From: Colletes latitarsis
Taxonomy: Eukaryota > Arthropoda > Insecta > Hymenoptera > Colletidae
Length of the DNA: 64,000 nucleotides
NCBI RefSeq assembly: GCF_051014445.1
Contig: NC_135146.1
Span: 2,170,001-2,234,000, forward strand
Reading direction: 5' to 3'
The first letter of the stretch is position 1. The number at the start of each line of letters is the position of its first letter. The notes below the pieces were generated by a model. The model did no database searches. It was not told where the DNA came from and saw only the letters and a program-made list of their open reading frames with translations. Positions 20,281 to 35,244 of this stretch are shown here, in pieces. The position numbers were made by a program, and so were the translations under genes.

Positions 20281-22966
20281 CTAAGATATACATTGAATCC
20301 AAGTTTAACTCACTGTTGGAGTGTGGTACAACATTACTACGTGATCCAACCTAGAAAACACCCAGGATCTGGCCAACAAGTAGGCGAAAAATGCGAAGGT
20401 ATGAGCCAGATGATGGCAAATACCAGACCTAATCTTGACCTAGCCGGTGTTATCCTCTTTAATATAGATTGAATCCAGGTTTAACTCACTGTTTCAGTTT
20501 GGTACCACATTACTACGTGATCCAACCTAGAAAACGCCCGGGATCTGGCCAACAAGTAGGCGAAAAATGCGAAAGTATGAGCCAGATGATGGCAAATACC
20601 AGACCTAACCCTGACCTAACCGGTGTTATCCTCTAAAATATAGATAGAATCCAGGTTTAACTCACTGTTTCAGTGTGGTACTACATTGGGTGCGTGATCC
20701 AAACCAGAAAACGCCCAGGATCTGGCCAACAAGTATGCGAAAAATGCGAAAGTATGAGCCAGATGATGGCAAACACCAGACCTAACCTTGACCTAACCGG
20801 TGTCATCCTCTTTAATATAGATTGAATCCAGGTTTAACTCACTGTTTCAGTGTGGTACCACATTACTACGTGATCCAACCCAGAAAAAGCCCAGCATTTG
20901 GCTAACAATTATGCTAAAAAAGCAAAAGCATGAGCGAGATGAGGGCAAATCCCAGACCTAACCGGTGTTATCCTCTAAAGTATTGATCGGATCCCGGTTG
21001 AACCCGCTGTTTCAGTGTGGTACCACAATACTACGTGATCCATACCAGCAAAAGCCCGGGATATGGCCAACATGTATACGAAAAATGCGAAATTATAAGA
21101 CAGATGATGGAAAATACCAGACCCAACCCTGACCTAACCGGTGTTATCGTCTAAAATATTGATCGTACCCAGGCTTACCTCACTGTTACAGTGTGGTACC
21201 ACATTACTACGTGATCCAACCTAGAAAACGCCCAGGATCAGGCCAACAAGTATGCGAAAAATGCGAAAGTATGAGCCAGATGATGGCAAATACCAGACCT
21301 AACCCTGACCTAACCGGTGTTATCCTCTAAAATATAGATTGAATCCAGATTTAACTCACTGTTGCAGTGTGGTACAACATTACTACGTGATCCAAACCAG
21401 AAAACGCCCAGGATATGGCCCACAAGTATGCGAAAAATGCGAAAGTATGAGCCAGATAATATCAAATACCAGACCTAACCCTGACCTAACCGGTGTTATT
21501 CTCTAAAATATAGATTGAATCCAAGTTTAACTCACTGTTGCAGTGTGGTACAACATTACTACGTGATCCAACCTAGAAAACACCCAGGATCTGGCCAACA
21601 AGTAGGCGAAAACTGCGAAAGTATGAGCCAGATGATGGCAAATACCAGACCTAATCTTGACCTAGCCGGTGTTATCCTATTAACATAGATTGAATCCAGG
21701 TTTAACTCACTGTTTCAGTGTGGTACCACATTACTACGTGATCCAACCTAGAAAACGCCCAGGATCTGGCCAACAAGTAGGCGAAAAATGCGAAAGTATG
21801 AGCCAGATGATGGCAAATACCAGAGCTAACCCTGACCTAACCGATGTTATCCTCTAAAATATAGATAGAATCCAGGTTTAACTCACTGTTTCAGTGAGGT
21901 ACCTCATTGCTACGTGATCCAAACCAGAAAACGCCCAGGGTCTGGCCAACAAGTATGCGAAAAATGAGAAAGTATGAGCCAGATGATGGCAAATACCAGA
22001 CCTAACCCTGACCTAACCGGTGTTATCCTCTTTAATATAGATTGAATCCAGGTTTATCTCACTGTTTCAGTTTGGTACAACATTACTACGTGATCCAAAC
22101 CAGAAAACGCCCAGGATCTGGCCAACAAGAATGCGAAAAATGCGAAAGTATGAGCCAGATAATATCAAATACCAGACCTAACCCTGACCTAACCGGTGTT
22201 ATCCTCTAAAATATAGATTGAATCCAAGTTTAACTCACTGTTGCAGTGTGGTACAACATTACTACGTGATCCAACCTAGAAAACACCTAGGATCTGGCCA
22301 ACAAGTAGGCGAAAAATGCGAAAGTATGAGCCAGATGATGGCAAACACCAGACCTAACCTTGACCCAACCGGTGTTATCCTCTTTAATATAGATTGAATC
22401 CAGGTTTAACTCTCTGTTGCAGTGTGGTACAACATTACTACGTGATCCAACCTAGAAAACACCTAGGATCTGGCCAACAAGTAGGCGAAAAACGCGAAAG
22501 TATGAGCCAGATGATGGCAAATACCAGACCTAACCCTGACCAAACCGGTGTTATCCTCTAAAACAAAGATTGAATCCAGGTTGAACTCTCTGTTTCTATG
22601 TGGTACCACATTACTACGTGATCCAACCCAGAAAAAACCCAGCATTTGGCTAACAATTATGCTAAAAAAGCAAAAGCATGAGCGAGATGAGGGCAAATCC
22701 CAGACCTGAAAGGTGTTATCCTCTAAAGTATTGATCGGATCACGGTTGAACCCGCTGTTTCAGTGTGGTACCACAATACTACGTGATCCATACCAGCAAA
22801 AGCCCGGGATATGGCCAACATGTATACGAAAAATGCGAAAGTATAAGACAGGTGATGGAAGATACCAGACCTAACCCTGACCTAACCGGAGTTATCGGTG
22901 AAAAGATTGATCGTACCCAGGCTTACCTCACTGTTACAGTGTGGTACCACATTACTACGTGATCCA
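20281..22966 (+). repeat. Segmental duplication, 4,355-bp offset, first copy
   Basis: Matches 24636-27321 with a constant 4,355-bp offset. Marker variants shared: TTGGGTGCGTGATCC (20686 and 25041), GTGTCATCCTC (TCCTC at 20806 and 25161), TCCTATTAA (21675 and 26030). Similarity ends inside a monomer, after TACGTGATCCA at 22966. The start is set by loss of shared variants and is good to about one monomer. Confidence 0.8.
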
Positions 22967-24226
22967 TACCAGCAAAAGCCCGGGATATGGCCAACATGTA
23001 TACGAAAAATGCGAAATTATAAGGCAGATGATGGAAAATACCAGACCCAACCCTGACCTAACCGGTGTTATCGTCTAAAATATTGATCGTACCCATGCTT
23101 ACCTCACTGTTACAGTGTGGTACCACATTACTACGTGATCCAACCTAGAAAACGCCCAGGATCAGGCCAACAAGTATGCGAAAAATGCGAAAGTATGAGC
23201 CAGATGATGGGAAACACCAGACCTAACCTTGACCTAACCGGTGTTATCCTCTTTAATATAGATTGAATCCAGGTTTAACTCACTGTTTCAGTTTGGTACC
23301 ACATTACTACGTGATCCAACCTAGAAAACGCCCAGGATCAGGCCAACAAGTATGCGAAAAATGCGAAAGTATGAGCCAGATAATATCAAATACCAGACCT
23401 AACCCTGACCTAACCGGTGTTATCCTCTAAAATATAGATTGAATCCAAGTTTAACTCACTGTTGCAGTGTGGTAGAACATTACTACGTGATCCAACCTAG
23501 AAAACAGCTAGGATCTGGCTAACAATTATGCTAAAAAAGCAAAAGCATGAGCGAGACGAGAGCAAATCCCAGACCTAACCGGTGTTATCCTCTAAAGTAT
23601 TGATCGGATCCCGGTTGAACCCGCTGTTTCAGTGTGGTACCACAATACTACGTGATCCATACCAGCAAAAGCCCGGGATATGGACAACATGTATACGAAA
23701 AATGCGAAAGTATAAGACAGATGATGGAAAATACCAGACCTAACCCTGACCTAACCGGTGTTATCCACTAAAATATAGATTGAATCCAGGTTTAACTCAC
23801 TGTTGCAGTGTGGTACCACATTGCTACGTGATCCAAACCAGAAATCGCCCAGGATCTAGCCAACAAGTATGCGAAAAATGCGAAAGTATGAGCCAGATAA
23901 TATCAAATACCAGACCTAACCCTGACCTAACCGGTGTTATCCTCTAAAATATAGATTGAATCCAAGTTTAACTCACTGTTGCAGTGTGGTAGAACATTAC
24001 TACGTGATCCAACCTGGAAAACACCTAGGATCTGGCTCACAATTATGCTAAAAAAGCAAAAGCATGAGCGAGATGAGGGCAAATCCCAGACCTAACCGGT
24101 GTTATCCTCTAAAGTATTGATCGGATCCCGGTTGAACCCGCTGTTTCAGTGTGGTACCACAATACTACGTGATCCATACCAGCAAAAGCCCGGGATATGG
24201 ACAACATGTATACGAAAAATGCGAAA

Positions 24227-24239
24227 GTATAAGACAGGT
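24227..24239 (+). repeat. Paralogous empty site for copy 2
   Basis: A single GTATAAGACAGGT, followed by GATGGAAAATACCAGACG. The flanks match both flanks of copy 2 (offset 7,029 bp on the left), including the rare AGAAATCGCCC variant upstream and GGTTTAGCTCAC downstream. A second such site is at 27713-27725. Confidence 0.85.
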
Positions 24240-24635
24240 GATGGAAAATACCAGACGTAACCCTGACCTAACCGGTGTTATCCTCTAAAATATAGATTGA
24301 ATCCAGGTTTAGCTCACTGTTTCAGTGTGGTACCACATTGCTACGTGATCCAAACCAGAAAACGCCCAGGATCAGGCCAACAAGTATGCGAAAAATGCGC
24401 AAGTATGAGCCAGATGATGGCAAATACCAGACCTAACCCTGACCTAACCGGTGTTATCGTCTAAAATATTGATCGTTCCAGGCTTACCTCACTGTTACAG
24501 TGTGGTACCACATTGCTACGTGATCCAACCTAGAAAACACCCAGGATCTGGCCAACAAGTATGCGAAAAATGCGAAAGTATGAGCCAGATAATATCAAAT
24601 ACCAGACCTAACCCTGACCTAACCGGTGTTATCCT

Positions 24636-27321
24636 CTAAAATATAGATTGAATCCAAGTTTAACTCACTGTTGCAGTGTGGTACAACATTACTACGTGAT
24701 CCAACCTAGAAAACACCGAGGATCTGGCCAACAAGTAGGCGAAAAATGCGAAAGTATGAGCCAGATGATGGCAAATACCAGACCTAATCTTGACCTAGCC
24801 GGTGTTATCCTCTTTAATATAGATTGAATCCAGGTTTAACTCACTGTTTCAGTTTGGTACCACATTACTACGTGATCCAACCTAGAAAACGCCCAGGATC
24901 TGGCCAAAAACTAGGCGAAAAATGCGAAAGTATGAGCCAGAAGATGGCAAATACCAGACCTAACCCTGACCTAACCGGTGTTATCCTCTAAAATATAGAT
25001 AGAATCCAGGTTTAACTCACTGTTTCAGTGTGGTACTACATTGGGTGCGTGATCCAAACCAGAAAACGCCCAGGATCTGGCCAACAAGTATGCGAAAAAT
25101 GCGAAAGTATGAGCCAGATGATGGCAAACACCAGACCTAACCTTGACCTAACCGGTGTCATCCTCTTTAATATAGATTGAATCCAGGTTTAACTCACTGT
25201 TTCAATGTGGTACCACATTACTACGTGATCCAACCCAGAAAAAGCCCAGCATTTGGCTAACAATTATGATAAAAAATCAAAAGCATGAGCGAGATGAGGG
25301 CAAATCCCAGACCTAACCGGTGTTATCCTCTAAAGTATTGATCGAATCCCGGTTGGACCCGCTGTTTCAGTGTGGTACCACAATACTACGTGATCCATAC
25401 CAGCAAAAGCCCGGGATATGGCCAACATGTATACGAAAAATGCGAAATTATAAGACAGATGATGGAAAATACCAGACCCAACCCTGACCTAACCGGTGTT
25501 ATCGTCTAAAATATTGATCGTACCCAGGCTTACCTCACTGTTACAGTGTGGTACCACATTACTACGTGATCCAACCAAGAAAACGCCCAGGATCAGGCCA
25601 ACAAGTATGCGAAAAATGCGAAAGTATGAGCCAGATGATGGCAAATACCAGACCTAACCCTGACCTTACCGGTGTTATCCTCTATAATATAGATTGAATC
25701 CAGATTTAACTCACTGTTGCAGTGTGGTACAACATTACTACGTGATCCAAACCAGAAAACGCCCAGGATATGGCCCACAAGTATGCGAAAAATGCGAAAG
25801 TATGAGCCAGATAATATCAAATACCAGACCTAACCCTGACCTAACCGGTGTTATTCTCTAAAATATAGATTGAATCCAAGTTTAACTCACTGTTGCAGTG
25901 TGGTACAACATTACTACGTGATCCAACCTAGAAAACACCCAGGATCTGGCCAACAAGTAGGCGAAAACTGCGAAAGTATGAGCCAGATGATGGCAAATAC
26001 CAGACCTAATCTTGACCTAGCCGGTGTTATCCTATTAATATAGATTGAATCCAGGTTTAACTCACTGTTTCAGTGTGGTACCACATTACTACGTGATCCA
26101 ACCTAGAAAACGCCCAGGATCTGGCCAACAAGTAGGCGAAAAATGCGAAAGTATGAGCCAGATGATGGCAAATACCAGAGCTAACCCTGACCTAACCGAT
26201 GTTATCCTCTATAATATAGATAGAATCCAGGTTTAACTCACTGTTTCAGTGAGGTACCTCATTGCTACGTGATCCAAACCAGAAAACGCCCAGGGTCTGG
26301 CCAACAAGTATGCGAAAAATGAGAAAGTATGAGCCAGATGATGGCAAATACCAGACCTAACCCTGACCTAACCGGTGTTATCCTCTTTAATATAGATTGA
26401 ATCCAGGTTTAACTCACTGTTTCAGTTTGGTACAACATTACTACGTGATCCAAACCAGAAAACGCCCAGGATCTGGCCAACAAGAATGCGAAAAATGCGA
26501 AAGTATGAGCCAGATAATATCAAATACCAGACCTAACCCTGACCTAACCGGTGTTATCCTCTAAAATATAGATTGAATCCAAGTTTAACTCACTGTTGCA
26601 GTGTGGTACAACATTACTACGTGATCCAACCTAGAAAACACCTAGGATCTGGCCAACAAGTAGGCGAAAAATGCGAAAGTATGAGCCAGATGATGGCAAA
26701 CACCAGACCTAACCTTGACCCAACCGGTGTTATCGTCTTTAATATAGATTCAATCCAGGTTTAACTCTCTGTTGCAGTGTGGTACAACATTACTACGTGA
26801 TCCAACCTAGAAAACACCTAGGATCTGGCCAACAAGTAGGCGAAAAATGCGAAAGTATGAGCCAGATGATGGCAAATACCAGACCTAACCCTGACCAAAC
26901 CGGTGTTATCCTCTAAAACAAAGATTGAATCCAGGTTGAACTCTCTGTTTCTATGTGGTACCACATTACTACGTGATCCAACCCAGAAATAGCCCAGCAT
27001 TTGGCTAACAATTATGCTAAAAAAGCAAAAGCATGAGCGAGATGAGGGCAAATCCCAGACCTAAAAGGTGTTATCCTCTAAAGTATTGATCGGATCACGG
27101 TTGAACCCGCTGTTTCAGTGTGGTACCACAATACTACGTGATCCATACCAGCAAAAGCCCGGGATATGGCCAACATGTATACGAAAAATGCGAAAGTATA
27201 AGACAGGTGATGGAAGATACCAGACCTAACCCTGACCTAACCGGAGTTATCGGTGAAAAGATTGATCGTACCCAGGCTTACCTCACTGTTACAGTGTGGT
27301 ACCACATTACTACGTGATCCA
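24636..27321 (+). repeat. Segmental duplication, 4,355-bp offset, second copy
   Basis: Second copy of 20281-22966. The sequence between the copies (22967-24635) is other satellite, so the pair has an effective tandem period of 4,355 bp. It diverges from the first copy at 27322 in mid-monomer. Confidence 0.8.
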
Positions 27322-27942
27322 ACCTAGAAAACGCCCAGGATCAGGCCAACAAGTATGCCAAAAATGCGAAAGTATGAGTCAGATGATGGCAAACACCAGA
27401 CCTAACCTTGACCTAACCGGTGTTATCCGCTTTAATATAGATTGAATCCAGGTTTAACTCACTGTTTCAGTTTGGTACCACATTACTACGTGATCCAACC
27501 TAGAAAACGCCCAGGATCTGGCTAACAATTATGCTAAAAAAGCAAAAGCATGAGCGAGATGAGAGCAAATCCCAGACCTAACCGGTGTTATCCTCTAAAG
27601 TATTGATCGGATCCCGGTTGAACCCGCTGTTTCAGTGTGGTACCACAATACTACGTGATCCATGCCAGCAAAAGCCCGGGATATGGACAACATGTATACG
27701 AAAAATGCGAAAGTATAAGACAGGTGATGGAAAATACCAGACGTAACCCTGACCTAACCGGTGTTATCCTCTAAAATATAGATTGAATCCAGGTTTAGCT
27801 CACAGTTTCAGTGTGGTACCACATTGCTACGTGATCCAAACCAGAAAACGCCCAGGATCTGGCCAACAAGTATGCGAAAAATGCGAAAGTATGAGCCAGA
27901 TAATATCAAATACCAGACCTAACCCTGACCTAACCGGTGTTA

Positions 27943-29346
27943 TCCTCTAAAATATAGATTGAATCCAGGTTTAACTCACTGTTTCAATTTGGTACCACAT
28001 TACTGCGTGATCCAACCCAGAAAACGCCCAGGATAAGGCCAACAAGTATGCGAAAAATGCGAAAGTATGAGCCAGATGATGGCAAATACCAGACCTAACC
28101 CTGACCTAACCGGTGTTATCGTCTAAAATATTGATCGTTCCAGGCTTACCTCACTGTTACAGTGTGGTACCACATTGCTACGTGATCCAACCTAGAAAAC
28201 GCCCAGGATCAGGCCAACAAGTATGCGAAAAATGCGAAAGTATGAGCCAGATAATATCAAATACCAGACCTAACCCTGACCTAACCGGTGTTATCCTCTA
28301 AAATATAGATTGAATCCAGGTTTAACTCACTGTTTCAATTTGGTACCACATTACTGCGTGATCCAACCCTGAAAACGCCCAGGATAAGGCCAACAAGTAT
28401 GCGAAAAATGCGAAAGTATGAGCCAGATGATGGCAAATACCAGACCTAACCCTGACCTAACCGGTGTTATCGTCTAAAATATTGATCGTTCCAGGCTTAC
28501 CTCACTGTTACAGTGTGGTACCACACTGCTATGTGATCCAACCTAGAAAACACCCAGGATCTGGCCAACAAGTATGCGAAAAATGCGAAAGTATGAGCCA
28601 GATAATATCAAATACCAGACCTAACCCTGACCTAACCGGTGTTATCCTCTAAAATATAGATTGAATCCAGGTTTAGCTCACTGTTTCAGTGTGGTACCAC
28701 ATTGCTACGTGATCCAAACCAGAAAACGCACAGGATCTGGCCAACAAGTATGCGAAAAATGCGAAAGAATGAGCCAGATGATGGCAAATACCAGACCTAA
28801 CCCTGACCTAACCGGTGTTATCGTCTAAAATATTGATCGTTCCAGGCTTACCTCACTGTTACAGTGTGGTACCACATTGCTACGTGATCCAACCTAGAAA
28901 ACGCCCAGGATCAGGCCAACAAGTATGCGAAAAATGCGAAAGTATGGGGCAGATAATATCAAATACCAGACCTAACCCTGACCTAACCGGTGTTATCCTC
29001 TAAAATATAGATTGAATCCAGGTTTAACTCACTGTTTCAATTTGGTACCACATTACTACGTGATCCAACCCAGAAAACGCCCAGGATCAGGCCAACAAGT
29101 ATGCGAAAAATGCGAAAGTATGAGCCAGATGATGGCAAATACCAGACCTAACCCTGACCTAACCGGTGTTATCGTCTAAAATATTGATCGTTCCAGGCTT
29201 ACCTCACTGTTACAGTGTGGTACCACACTGCTACGTGATCCAACCTAGAAAACACCCAGGATCTGGCCAACAAGTATGCGAAAAATGCGAAAGTATGAGC
29301 CAGATAATATCAAATACCAGACCTAACCCTGACCTAACCGGTGTTA
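27943..29346 (+). repeat. Dimeric higher-order repeat, 351-bp period, four units
   Basis: Units start at 27943, 28294, 28645 and 28996. Each is one 176-bp monomer (ATAGATTGAATCCAGG type) plus one 175-bp monomer (TATTGATCGTTCCAGGC type, one base shorter than its relatives). The units differ at a handful of positions, for example ATAAGG/ATCAGG/ATCTGG. Confidence 0.9.
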
Positions 29347-32300
29347 TCCTCTAAAATGTAGATTGAATCCAAGTTTAACTCACTGTTGCAGTGTGGTACA
29401 ACATTACTACGTGATCCAACCTAGAAAACACCTAGGATCTGGCCAACAAGTAGGCGAAAAATGCGAAAGTATGAGCCAGATGATGGCAAATACCAGACCT
29501 AATCTTGACCTAGCCGGTGTTATCCTCTTTAATATAGATTGAATCCAGGTTTAACTCACTGTTTCAATTTGGTACCACATTACTACGTGATCCAACCTAG
29601 AAAACGCCCAGGATCAGGCCAACAAATATGCGAAAAATGCGAAAGTATGAGCCAAATGATGGCAAATACCAGACCTAACCCTGACCTAACCGGTGTTATC
29701 CTCTAAAATATAGATTGAATCCAGATTAAACTCACTGTTGCAGTGTGGTACAGCATTACTACGTGATCCAAACCAGAAAACGCCCTGGATATGGCCAACA
29801 AGTATGCGAAAAATGCGAAAGTATGAGGCAGATAATATCAAATAGCAGACCTAACCCTGACCTAACCGGTGTTATTCTCTAAGATATAGATTGAATCCAA
29901 GTTTAACTCACTGTTGGAGTGTGGTACAACATTACTACGTGATCCAACCTAGAAAACACCCAGGATCTGGCCAACAAGTAGGCGAAAAATGCGAAAGTAT
30001 GAGCCAGATGATGGCAAATACCAGACCTAATCTTGACATAGCCGGTGTTATCTTCTTTAATATAGATTGAATCCAGGTTTAACTCACTGTTTCAATTTGG
30101 TACCACATTGCTACGTGATCCAACCTAGAAAACACCCAGGATCAGGCCAACCAGTATGCGAAATATGCGAAAGTATGAGCCAGATGATGGCAAATACCAG
30201 ACCTAACCTTGACCTAACCGGTGTTATCGTCGAAAGGATTGATCGTACCCAGGCTCACCTCACTGTTACAGTGTGGTACCACATTACTACGTGATCCAAC
30301 CTAGAAAACGCCCAGGATCAGGCCAACAAGTATGCGAAAAATGCGAAAGTATGAGCCAGATGATGGCAAATACCAGACCGAACCCTGACCTAACCGGTGT
30401 TATCCTCTAAAATATAGATTGAATCCAGATTTAACTCACTGTTGCAGTGTGGAACAACATTACTACGTGATCCAAACCAGAAAACGCCCACGATACGGCC
30501 AACAAGTATGCGAAAAATGCGAAAGTATGAGCCAGATAATATCAAATACCAGACCTAACCCTGACCTAACCGGTGTTATTCTCTAAAATATAGATTGAAT
30601 CCAAGTTTAACTCACTGTTGCAGTGTGGTACAACATTACTACGTGATCCAACCTAGAAAACAGCCAGGATCTGGCCAACAAGTAGGCGAAAAATGCGAAA
30701 GTATGAGCCAGATGATGGCAAATACCAGACCTAACCTTGACCTAGCCGGTGTAATCCTCTTTAATATAGATTGAATCCGGGTTTAACTCACTGTTTCAGT
30801 TTGGTACCACATTACTACGTGATCCAACCTAGAAAACGCCCAGGATCTGGCCAACAAGTAGGCGAAAAATGCGAAAGTATGAGCCAGATGATGGCAAATA
30901 CCAGACCTAACCCTGACCTAACCGGTGTTATCCTCTAAAATATAGATAGAATCCAGGTTTAACTCACTGTTTCAGTGTGGTACCACATAGCTACGTGATC
31001 CAAACCAGAAAACGCCCAGGATCTGGCCAACAAGTATGCGAAAAATGCGAAAGTATGAGCCAGATGATGGCAAACACCAGACCTAACCTTGACCTAACCG
31101 GTGTTATCCTCTTTAATATAGATTGAATCCAGGTTTAACTCACTGTTTCAGTTTGGTACCACATTACTACGTGATCCAACCCAGAAAAAGCCCAGCATTT
31201 GGCTAACAATTATGCTAAAAAAGCAAAAGCATGAGCGAGATGAGGGCAAATCCCAGACCTAACCGGTGTTATCGTCTAAAATATTGATCGTACCCAGGCT
31301 TACCTCACTGTTACAGTGTGGTACCACATTACTGCGTGATCCAACCTAGAAAATGCCCAGGATCAGGCCAACAAGTATGCGAAAAATGCGAAAGTATGAG
31401 CCAGATGATGGCAAATACCAGACCTAACCCTGACCTAACCGGTGTTATCGTCTAAAATATTGATCGTACCCAGGCTTACCTCACTGTTACAGTGTGGTAC
31501 CACACTACTACGTGATCCAACCTAGAAAACGCCCAGGATCAGGCCAACAAGTATGCGAAGAATGCGAAAGTATGAGCCAGATGATGGCAAATACCAGACC
31601 TAACCCTGACCTAACCGGTGTTATCCTCTAAAATACAGATTGAATCCAGGTTGAACTCTCTGTTTCAATGTGGTACCACATTACTACGTGATCCAACCCA
31701 GAAAAAGCCCAGCATTTGGCTAACAATTATGCTAAAAAAGCTAAAGCATGAGCGAGATGAGGGCAAATCCCAGACCTAACCGGTGTTATCCTCTAAAGTA
31801 TTGATCGGATCCCGGTTGAACCCGCTGTTTCAGTGTGGTACCACAATACTACGTGATCCATACCAGCGAAAGCCCGGGATATGGACAACATGTATACGAA
31901 GAATGCGAAAGTATAAGAACAGATGATGGAAAATACCAGACCTAACCCTGACCTAACCGGTGTTATCATCTAAAATATAGATTGAATCCAGGTTTATCTC
32001 ACTGTTTCAGTATGGTACCACATTGCTACGTGATCCAAACCAGAAAACGCCCAGGATCTGGCCAATAAGTATGCGAAAAATGCGAAAGTATGAGCCAGAT
32101 GATGGCAAATACCAGACCTAAACATGACCTAACCGGTGTTATCGTCGAAAAGATTGATCGTACCCAGGCTTACCTCACTGTTACAGTGTGGTACCACATT
32201 ACTACGTGATCCAACCTAGAAAACGCCCAGGATCAGGCCAACAAGTATGCGAAAAATGCGAAAGTATGAGCCAGACGATGGCAAATACCAGACCTAACCC

Positions 32301-35244
32301 TGACCTAACCGGTGTTATCCTGTAAAATATAGATTGAATCCAGATTTAACACACTGTTGCAGTGTGGTACAACATTACTACGTGATCCAAACCAGAAAAC
32401 GCCCAGGATATGGCCAACAAGTATGCGAAAAATGCGAAAGTATGAGCCAGATAATATCAAATACCAGACCTAACCCTGACCTAACCGGTGTTATTCTCTA
32501 AAATATAGATTGAATCCAAGTTTAACTCACTGTTGCAGTGTGGTACAACATTACTACGTGATCCAACCTAGAAAACACCCAGGATCTGGCCAACAACTAG
32601 GCGAAAAATGCGAAAGTATGAGCCAGATGATGGCAAATACCAGACCTAATCTTGACCTAGCCGGTGTTATCCTCTTTAATATAGGTTGAATCCAGGTTTA
32701 ACTCACTGTTTCAGTTTGGTACCACATTACTACGTGATCCAACCTAGAAAACGCCCGGGATCTGGCCAACAAGTAGGCGAAAAATGCGAAATTATGAGCC
32801 AGATGATGGCAAATGCCAGACCTAACCCTGACTTAACCGGTGTTATCCTCTAAAATATAGATAGAATCCAGGTTTAACTCACTGTTTCAGTGTGGTACCA
32901 CATTGCTACGTGATCTAAACCAGAAAACGCCCAGGATCTGGCCAACAAGTATGCGAAAAATGCGAAAGTATGAGCCAGATGATGGCAAACACCAGACCTA
33001 ACCTTGACCTAACCGGTGTTATCCTCTTTAATATAGATTGAATCCAGGTTTAACTCACTGTTTCAGTTTGGTACCACATTACTACGTGCTCCAACCCAGA
33101 AAAAGCCCAGCATTTGGCTAACAATTATGCTAAAAAAGCAAAAGCATGAGCGAGATGAGGGCAAATCCCAGACCTAACCGGTGTTATCCTCTAAAGTATT
33201 GATCGGGTCCCGGTTGCACGCGGTGTTTCAGTGTGGTACCACAATACTACGTGATCCATACCAGCAAAAGCCCGGGATATGGCCAACATGTATACGAAAA
33301 ATGCGAAAGTATAAGACAGATGATGGAAAATACCAGACCTAACCCTGACCTAACCGGTGTTTTCGTCTAAAATATTGATCGTACCCAGGCTTACCTCACT
33401 GTTACAGTGTGGTACCACATTACTACGTGATCCAACCTAGAAAACGCCCAGGATCTGGCCAACAAGTAGGCGAAAAATGCGAAAGTATGAGCCAGATGAT
33501 GGCAATTACCAGACCTAACCCTGACCAAACCGGTGTTATCCTCTAAAATATAGATTGAATCCAGGCTTACCTCACTGTTACAGTGTGGTACCACATTACT
33601 ACGTGATCCAACCTAGAAAACGCCCAGGATCTGGCCAACAAGTATGCGAAAAATGCGAAAGTATGAGCCAGATGATGGCAAACACCAGACCTAACCTTGA
33701 CCTAACCGGTGTTATCCTCTTTAATATAGATTGAATCCAGGTTTAACTCACTGTTTCAGTTTGGTACCACATTACTACGTGATCCAACCCAGAAAAAGCC
33801 CAGCATTTGGCTAACAATTATGCTAAAAAAGCAAAAGCATGAGCGAGATGAGGGCAAATCCCAGACCTAACCGGTGTTATCCTCTAAAGTATTGATCGGA
33901 TCCCGGTTGAACCCAGTGTTTCAGTGTGGTACCACAATTCTACGTGATCCATACCAGCAAAAGCCCGGGATATGGCCAACATGTATACGAAAAATGCGAA
34001 AGTATAAGACAGATGATGGAAAATACCAGACCTAACCCTGACCTAACCGGTGTTCTCGTCTAAAATATTGATCGTACCCAGGCTTACCTCACTGTTACAG
34101 TGTGGTACCACATTACTACGTGATCCAACCTAGAAAACGCCCAGGATCTGGCCAACAAGTAGGCGAAAAATGCGAAAGTATGAGCCAGATGATGGCAATT
34201 ACCAGACCTAACCCTGACCAAACCGGTGTTATCCTCTAAAATATAGATTGAATCCAGGTTGAACTCTCTGTTTCAATGTGGTACCACATTAGTACGTGAT
34301 CCAACCCAGAAAAAGCCCAGCATTTGGCTAACAATTATGCTAAAAAAGCAAAAGCATGAGCGAGATGAGGGCAAATCCCAGACCTAACCGGTGTTATCCT
34401 CTAAAGTATTGATCGGATCCCGGTTGAACCCGCTGTTTCAGTGTGGTGCCACAATACTACGTGATCCATACCAGCAAACGCCCGGGATATGGCCAACATG
34501 TATACGAAAAATGCGAAAGTATAAGACAGATGATGGAAAATACCAGACCTAACCCTGACCTAACCGGTGTTATCCTCTAAAATATAGATTGAATCCAGGT
34601 TTAACTCACTGTTGCAGTGTGGTACAACATTACTACGTGATCCAAACCAGAAAACTCCCAGGATCTGGCCAACAAGTATGCGAAAAATCCGAAAGTATGA
34701 GCCAGATAATATCAAATACCAGACCTAACCCTGACCTAACCGGTGTTATCCTCTAAACTATAGATTGAATCCAGGTTTAACTCACTGTTGCTGTGTGTGG
34801 TACAACATTACTACGTGATCCAAACCAAAAAATGCCCAGGATCTGGCCAACAAGTAGGCGAAAAATGCGAAAGTATGAGCCTGATGATGGCAAATACCAC
34901 ACCTAACCTTGACCTAACCAGTGTTATCCTCTCAAATATAGATTGAATCCAGGTTTAACTCACTGTTTCAGTGTGGTACCACACTACTACGTGATCCAAC
35001 CCAGAAAAAGCCCAGCATCTGGCCAACAAGTATGCGGAAGAAGCGAAAGTATGTGCGATCTGAGGGAAAATCGCAGACCTAACTCAGACTTAACCGGGGT
35101 TATCCTCTAAAGTATTAATCGGAACCAGGTTTAATTGCCTGTTTCGGTGTGGTACCACATTACTACGTGATCCAAACCGGAAAAAGCCCAGGATCTGGCC
35201 ATCAAGTATGCGAAGAATGGCGAAAGTATGAGCCAGATGATGGC
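29347..35244 (+). repeat. Satellite with mixed monomer order
   Basis: About 5.9 kb of monomers. Part of it (roughly 32985-35244) recurs near 43267 onward at an offset of 9,588 bp (the GGTGTTCTCGTC variant, CGTC at 34057 and 43645). Nothing other than satellite is seen. Confidence 0.85.
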
